The notes beneath the pieces are model-generated. The model was given only the letters and a program-made list of their open reading frames with translations, ran no database searches and had not been told where the DNA came from. Made by a program: the position numbers and the translations under genes. Below are positions 59,913 through 64,000 of a stretch of 64,000 bases of DNA, piece after piece (within the stretch, counting starts at the first letter, position 1; each line of letters opens with the position of its first letter). The DNA lies in the NCBI RefSeq assembly GCF_002262875.1, contig NZ_NKYE01000017.1, positions 62,001 to 126,000 on the forward strand. The letters run 5' to 3'. The DNA is from Amycolatopsis antarctica. GTDB taxonomy: Bacteria; Actinomycetota; Actinomycetes; Mycobacteriales; Pseudonocardiaceae.

Positions 59913-59945
59913 GGCCCCATCCGGCACCGCCGGATGGGGCCTTTT
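59913..59945 (+). terminator. Rho-independent terminator of the tRNA cluster
   Basis: A 13-bp perfect stem (59913-59925 with 59929-59941), three-base loop and TTTT lie immediately after tRNA-Val(GAC). Confidence 0.92.
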
Positions 59946-60079
59946 GCTGGACTTGGTGACTAGTTCGGTGACTGCGCCCTGGCATCGCCAAGCCCTAGAT
60001 CGCTACGAAAGGGCTGACCCGCCATGGCCGCTTCGCCCGAACGCTCACCGCAGCGGTGGCCACCGAATCACGGCCGCGC

Positions 60080-60283
60080 TCAGAACGAGGCACCGCCACG
60101 TTCGATCACGTTCCGCGCCTCCCGCGCCTGCCGGTTGCCCTCCGCGGCCTCGACGGATCCGGGGACGGGCTCCGTGGCCTGTTCCGCCGTCCACGATTCC
60201 GGCTTGATCCGGGGCGGCAGCTCCCGCCACTTCGCACGCGGGTCCGTGTCAGCACTTCGCACATCCCGATCGTCGTACGTCAT
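60080..60283 (-). CDS. Small conserved-type hypothetical protein
   Basis: The product is a 67-residue protein from ATG 60283, with a GGGGAGAG ribosome site about seven bases upstream. It is hydrophilic, with DPRAKWRELPPRIKPESWTA followed by a charged helix (EGNRQAREARNVIERG). Similar short actinobacterial proteins of unknown function exist in my recollection. A longer start at 60310 has a badly spaced ribosome site. It is divergent from the GlxA-type regulator. Confidence 0.7.
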   Translation of the reverse strand: MTYDDRDVRSADTDPRAKWRELPPRIKPESWTAEQATEPVPGSVEAAEGNRQAREARNVIERGGASF

Positions 60284-60396
60284 GTCCTGCTCTCCCCCGT
60301 TGTCGCCCATACCTCCACCGTGACCTGGCGCCGGCCGTACCGCAACCCCTGAGCAACCGGTGACGGCCCGAACTGGGCACATGTAAGAATCGGGCC

Positions 60397-61386
60397 ATGT
60401 CACAGTCCGGCCCAGGTCGTCCCCCGCACCTGGTCGCCGTCCTGGTCCGCCACGGCGTGCTGCCGATGGAGCTCGGACTGGTCCACCAGCTCTTCGGGGG
60501 CGCCGTATCGGCTGGGGGATCGCCCCTGTACGAGGTCGTGACCTGTGCCCCCGAAGCCGGTGCGATACGGACCGACGCCGACTTCACCGTCACCGTGGAG
60601 CACGGCCCGGAGGCGCTGGACCGGGCGGGAACCGTGGTGGTCCCCGCCTCGCACGAGGACGATGAGCGCCGCCGGGACAACGGGCTGGAGGAACCGCTGG
60701 CGAGTGCCTTCGCCCGGATCCCGCCCGCCGCGCGGGTCGCCTCGATCTGCACCGGCGCTTTCGTCCTCGCCGCGGCCGGACTGCTCACCGGGGCGCGGGC
60801 GACGACGCACTGGAAGTCGGCGCGGCGTTTCCGGGAGCTCTATCCGCGGGTCGAACTGGACGCGGACGTGCTCTACACCGACGGCGGCCGCATCCTCACC
60901 TCCGCGGGCGAGGCTTCCGGCATCGACCTGTGCCTGCATCTGATCCGCCGCGACCACGGCGCCGCCGTCGCCAACGCCGTCGCCCGCCGGACCGTCGTGC
61001 CGCCGCACCGGGACGGCGGCCAGGCCCAGTTCATCGACCGGCCGGTCCCGCGACCGCAGACCTCCTCGACCGGTGCGGCCAGGGCCTGGGCACTGGCGAA
61101 CCTGCACCGGACGGTCAGCCTCGGCGAACTGGCCGCGCTGGAGTCGATGAGCAGGCGCACCTTCACCCGCCGGTTCCGCGAGGAGACGGGTACCTCTCCG
61201 GGTCAGTGGCTGGCACGGCAGCGCATCGAGCACGCCCGCCGGTTGCTGGAGGAGTCCGGCCTGCCGGTCGAGCGGGTCGCCGCCGATGCGGGCTTCGGCT
61301 CCGCGGCCTCGCTGCGCCAGCACTTCCACGCCGCGCTCGGTGTCTCCCCCACCGCCTATCGACGCACTTTCCGCGGCCCGGAGTAG
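60397..61386 (+). CDS. GlxA-family AraC-type transcriptional regulator
   Basis: The product is a 329-residue protein. Residues about 10-190 are a DJ-1/PfpI-like (class I GATase-like) domain containing the nucleophile-elbow-like ASICTGAFVLAAAGLL and THWKSARRF. Residues about 225-325 hold two AraC HTH motifs (VSLGELAALESMSRRTFTRR; LPVERVAADAGFGSAASLRQ), ending SPTAYRRTFRG. Proteins of this architecture are transcription regulators with a small-molecule or catalytically dead sensor domain. The target is unknown. Confidence 0.94.
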   Translation: MSQSGPGRPPHLVAVLVRHGVLPMELGLVHQLFGGAVSAGGSPLYEVVTCAPEAGAIRTDADFTVTVEHGPEALDRAGTVVVPASHEDDERRRDNGLEEPLASAFARIPPAARVASICTGAFVLAAAGLLTGARATTHWKSARRFRELYPRVELDADVLYTDGGRILTSAGEASGIDLCLHLIRRDHGAAVANAVARRTVVPPHRDGGQAQFIDRPVPRPQTSSTGAARAWALANLHRTVSLGELAALESMSRRTFTRRFREETGTSPGQWLARQRIEHARRLLEESGLPVERVAADAGFGSAASLRQHFHAALGVSPTAYRRTFRGPE

Positions 61387-61423
61387 ACCGTCGCTCGCCG
61401 GCGAAGCATCCGGCGGAAAGAGG

Positions 61424-62749
61424 TCAGAACGACGGCAACGCGAAATCTTCCAGCCAGGAATGGAAAAAGGTATCCAGCGACCGTCCTGAGTGGACGGACG
61501 CGAGTGCGGTGAAGTCACCGGTGCGGACGACGCCGTGCCGGTACCGGTCCGCCCAGGTCTGCAGGAGCGAGAAGAAGGTGAAGTCACCGAGCTCGCGGCG
61601 AAGCGCGTGCAGCAACACCCCGCCCCGCTTGTAGACACGCTCGTCGAACATCCGCGGCATCCCGGGATCCGCGAGCCGCAGGTCCGCCGGGCGGCTCGCG
61701 AGGACGGCATGCCACTGGGCGGCGTGAGCCTCCGCCGACGGCCCGCCGGACGCTTCCGACCACAGCCATTCGGCGTACGTGGCGAACCCCTCGTTGAGCC
61801 AGATGTGCCGCCAGTCGGCGACCGAGACGCTGTTGCCGAACCACTGGTGGGCGAGCTCGTGCACGACGAGCCGTTCGTGGGTGCGCCTGCCGTCCAGATG
61901 GTTGGCGCCGAAGATCGACATGCCCTGCGCCTCGATCGGATCGTCGAGTTCGTCGTCGGTGACCACGAGGACGTACTCGGCGAACGGGTACGGACCGAAG
62001 AAACCCTGGAGGGTGTCCATGATCTGCGGATGCCGCCCGAGATCCAGGGCCGCGAGAGCGCGCAGCCGCGGCGGTACCGCGGCACGCTGCGGAACGCCGC
62101 CGGATCCGAGCTCCAGGTCCTCGTACCGTCCGATCTGGACACTCATCAGATACGTGGAAGTCGGTTCCCGCCGTTCGTACACCCAGGTCGTGGTGCTCGC
62201 GGATCGGCTGCGGGACACCGGATCGCCGGTCACCAGCACCGTGTAGGGCGAGGACGTGGTGATGGAGACCCGGTAGGTCGCCTTGTCCGCGGGGTGGTCG
62301 TTGCACGGGAACCAGGACGGCGCGCCCACCGGCTGACTGGCGACCAGAGCACCGTCGGTGAGCTCGTCCCAGCCGATGTCACCCCACTCGCCGCCCAGCG
62401 GGGCCGGGTTGCCGGTATAGCGCACCTCGACGAGGAACTCCGCTCCGTCCGGCAGCGAGCGCGCGGGGCGGATCCGGAGCTTGTGCAGCGCACGGGAGAA
62501 GCGGGCGGGCACCCCGTTGACGAACACCCGGCCGACGCGGAGCCCGGCGAGATCCAGCGTCAGACCGGACAGCGGCTGGGTGGCGACGCAGTGGATCCGG
62601 GCCCGCCCGGACAGCCGGTTCGACACCAGCCGGTAGTCGAGTTCCAGATCGTAGTGCCGGACCGAGTAGCCGCCGTTGCCGTGCGCGGGCAGGTACGAGT
62701 CGCCGGAGGTGTCCGCGCCCGGCGAGGCGGGGCTGGGCTTGGGTGTCAC
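61424..62749 (-). CDS. M1-family zinc metallopeptidase
   Basis: The product is a 441-residue protein. The N-terminal beta-saddle domain (to about 230) is followed by a thermolysin-like domain with EAQGMSIFG (substrate loop), the zinc motif VVHELAHQWFGN (HExxH) and LNEGFATYAEW, supplying the third zinc ligand Glu. It is about half the size of classic PepN because the C-terminal helical domain is missing, as in many short bacterial M1 enzymes. GTG 62749 overlaps the upstream stop (GTGA), so it is co-translated with the Pls/PosA-type gene. There is no evident signal peptide from this start. Confidence 0.93.
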   Translation of the reverse strand: MTPKPSPASPGADTSGDSYLPAHGNGGYSVRHYDLELDYRLVSNRLSGRARIHCVATQPLSGLTLDLAGLRVGRVFVNGVPARFSRALHKLRIRPARSLPDGAEFLVEVRYTGNPAPLGGEWGDIGWDELTDGALVASQPVGAPSWFPCNDHPADKATYRVSITTSSPYTVLVTGDPVSRSRSASTTTWVYERREPTSTYLMSVQIGRYEDLELGSGGVPQRAAVPPRLRALAALDLGRHPQIMDTLQGFFGPYPFAEYVLVVTDDELDDPIEAQGMSIFGANHLDGRRTHERLVVHELAHQWFGNSVSVADWRHIWLNEGFATYAEWLWSEASGGPSAEAHAAQWHAVLASRPADLRLADPGMPRMFDERVYKRGGVLLHALRRELGDFTFFSLLQTWADRYRHGVVRTGDFTALASVHSGRSLDTFFHSWLEDFALPSF

Positions 62750-64000
62750 CCGCGGCGCCCACCGGTGGCAGGCCAGGTCGCGATCGGGTTGCCGAGCCAC
62801 CGGGAGTCGGCAGGCACGGCGTCGCCCCTGGTCACCAGCGAACCGGGGCCGACCGTGGTGCGCGCGCCGATGCTCGCCCCCGGCAGCACGATGCCGTGCG
62901 GCCCGAGCGTGGCGCCCTCGTCCAGGGTGACCGTGTCCATCGTCATGATTCGATCATGGAACAGGTGCGTCTGCACCACACAGCCGCGATTGATGGTGGC
63001 GCCGTCGCCGAGCCGGACCAGATCGGACTCGGGCAGCCAGTACGTCTCCAGCCACACACCACGCCCGATCCGGGCGCCCATCGTCCGCAGCCACAACGGC
63101 AGCAGCGGGGTACCGGCGACGGAGCCGATCAGCCACGGCACCGCCAGCGTCTCGACGAAGGTGTCGGCGAGTTCGTTGCGCCAGACGAACGAGCTCCACA
63201 GTGGATGGTCGACCCGGCGGAATCTGCCGACCAGCAGCCATTTCGCCAGCGTCGCCGCCGCCGCCGCGAGGATGCCGGCGAGCAGCAGCACGCAACCGGC
63301 GAGCAGCGCGGCCACCACCACGCCCAGGGCGGCGTGCACGGCCAGCACGGCGCCCAGCGCCAGGACCAGCAGCGCGACGCTGCACATGACCGGCAGCACC
63401 CGGCACAGCTCGACGGCCGCGCGGGCCAGCCGCAGCCGCGTCGGCGGGGCGAACGTCCGGCCCGCGTCCGCCGAGCTGATCGCACGGCGCAGCGGCATCG
63501 GCGGCATCCCCAGGTACGAGGAGCCCTTCTTCGCCTTGCTCGGCGTGGACGAGAGCACGCCGACCAGGCCTCGCTTCGGTACCGAACGTCCCGGCGCGGT
63601 CATCCCGGAGTTGCCGAGGAAGGCCTGCTTGCCGATCCGGGCCGGGGCGACGTGCAGCCATCCGTGGCCCAGCTCGTAGGTCGCGACCATGGTGTCGTCG
63701 GCGAGGAAGGCGCCGTTGTCCACCTTCGTCATGCACGGCACGGCCAGCACCGTGGACGCCTCCACGTCACGGCCCACCCTCGCTCCCAGCAGCCGCAGCC
63801 ACACCGGGGTGAACAGGCTGGCGTACAAGGGAAAAAGTCCCACCCTGGCCATGCCCATCAGCCGCTCGGTGGCCCACACCTGCCAGGCGATCCGGCCGTG
63901 CACCGGGTGGTACCCCTGATGCATGCCGACGCTCAGTGCGCGCACCCCGGCCAGCACCAGCAACGCGTAGCCGAGCAGGTAGGCGACGGTGGCCACTGGT
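62746..64000 (-). CDS. Pls/PosA-type nonribosomal peptide synthetase, C-terminal part (N-terminus outside window)
   Basis: 418 codons are visible and the frame is open at the right edge; the GTG near 63996 is internal. The sequence has several membrane helices (AYLLGYALLVLAGVRAL; VALLVLALGAVLAVHAALGV) alternating with hexapeptide-type left-handed beta-helix segments (TMGARIGRGVWLETYWLP; ATLGPHGIVLPGASIGARTT). This matches the C-terminal region of Pls/PosA-type synthetases, in which an adenylation and carrier domain is followed by a membrane-embedded acyltransferase-like part. The full enzyme makes homo- or short poly-amino acids at the membrane. The A and T domains should lie just right of the window. 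Confidence 0.83.
   Translation of the reverse strand, partial: PVATVAYLLGYALLVLAGVRALSVGMHQGYHPVHGRIAWQVWATERLMGMARVGLFPLYASLFTPVWLRLLGARVGRDVEASTVLAVPCMTKVDNGAFLADDTMVATYELGHGWLHVAPARIGKQAFLGNSGMTAPGRSVPKRGLVGVLSSTPSKAKKGSSYLGMPPMPLRRAISSADAGRTFAPPTRLRLARAAVELCRVLPVMCSVALLVLALGAVLAVHAALGVVVAALLAGCVLLLAGILAAAAATLAKWLLVGRFRRVDHPLWSSFVWRNELADTFVETLAVPWLIGSVAGTPLLPLWLRTMGARIGRGVWLETYWLPESDLVRLGDGATINRGCVVQTHLFHDRIMTMDTVTLDEGATLGPHGIVLPGASIGARTTVGPGSLVTRGDAVPADSRWLGNPIATWPATGGRRG

Noticed and set aside
63994-63996. GTG as start of the right-edge gene
   Set aside because: The frame continues open to the edge, and the protein family has large N-terminal domains, so this codon is internal.

Overview
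The window is high-GC actinobacterial DNA. A mycobacterial-type (ESX) type VII secretion locus, an SsgA-like sporulation/division protein, a Pls/PosA-type synthetase end and abundant GTG starts suggest a filamentous actinomycete, most likely of the Pseudonocardiaceae. The family placement is inference.

Positions 1-52339 form one co-directional minus-strand gene train that reads right to left. It begins with two WXG100 proteins, followed by two nearly identical acidic EspC-like proteins, a proline/glycine-rich WXG100/PPE-like substrate, and the membrane core EccC, EccD and EccB. Next come a large soluble protein with an ADP-ribosyltransferase-like C-terminus, a beta-helix protein fused to two EccA-type AAA+ domains, a YbaB-like protein, a WXG-like repeat protein and a 43-codon ORF. 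The train ends in one enormous reading frame that starts at 32414 and leaves the window at position 1 after at least 10,804 codons. Most junctions overlap by 4 bp or lie within about 10 bp. EccE and the mycosin protease are not in the window.

The giant protein is the most striking content. From N to C it shows a CpnT-like helical WXG100-type export domain, a Gly/Pro-rich linker, duplicated helical modules, seven degenerate papain-fold/glutamine-deamidase-like modules, an OmpA-like domain and about 1,600 residues of uncharacterised sequence that looks beta-rich. A coiled coil follows, then a CyaA/edema-factor-like adenylate cyclase domain with the catalytic His position changed to Lys. After that come a His/Cys domain resembling the cysteine protease of large clostridial toxins, five to six repeats of about 285 residues, a second His/Cys domain, a TcdA/TcdB-like glucosyltransferase domain with an intact DxD, and a long helical region. 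I read it as a multi-effector T7SS toxin; its C-terminus and any immunity gene lie left of the window.

Positions 53521-55286 hold a minus-strand trio on the upstream side of the secretion train: an unknown small protein and two LuxR-type regulators. A 12-bp palindrome of the form GCTCA-NN-TGAGC occurs both upstream of this trio and in the 1.2-kb gap before the esx genes, which hints at shared control.

Positions 55777-64000 are ordinary chromosome. They hold a GH97 glycosidase with a Tat-like signal, a small secreted protein, an isolated tRNA-Val(CAC), an SsgA-like protein, a tRNA-Gly/Cys/Val(GAC) cluster with a strong terminator, a small unknown protein, a GlxA-type AraC regulator, an M1 metallopeptidase, and the C-terminal part of a Pls/PosA-type synthetase that enters from the right edge.
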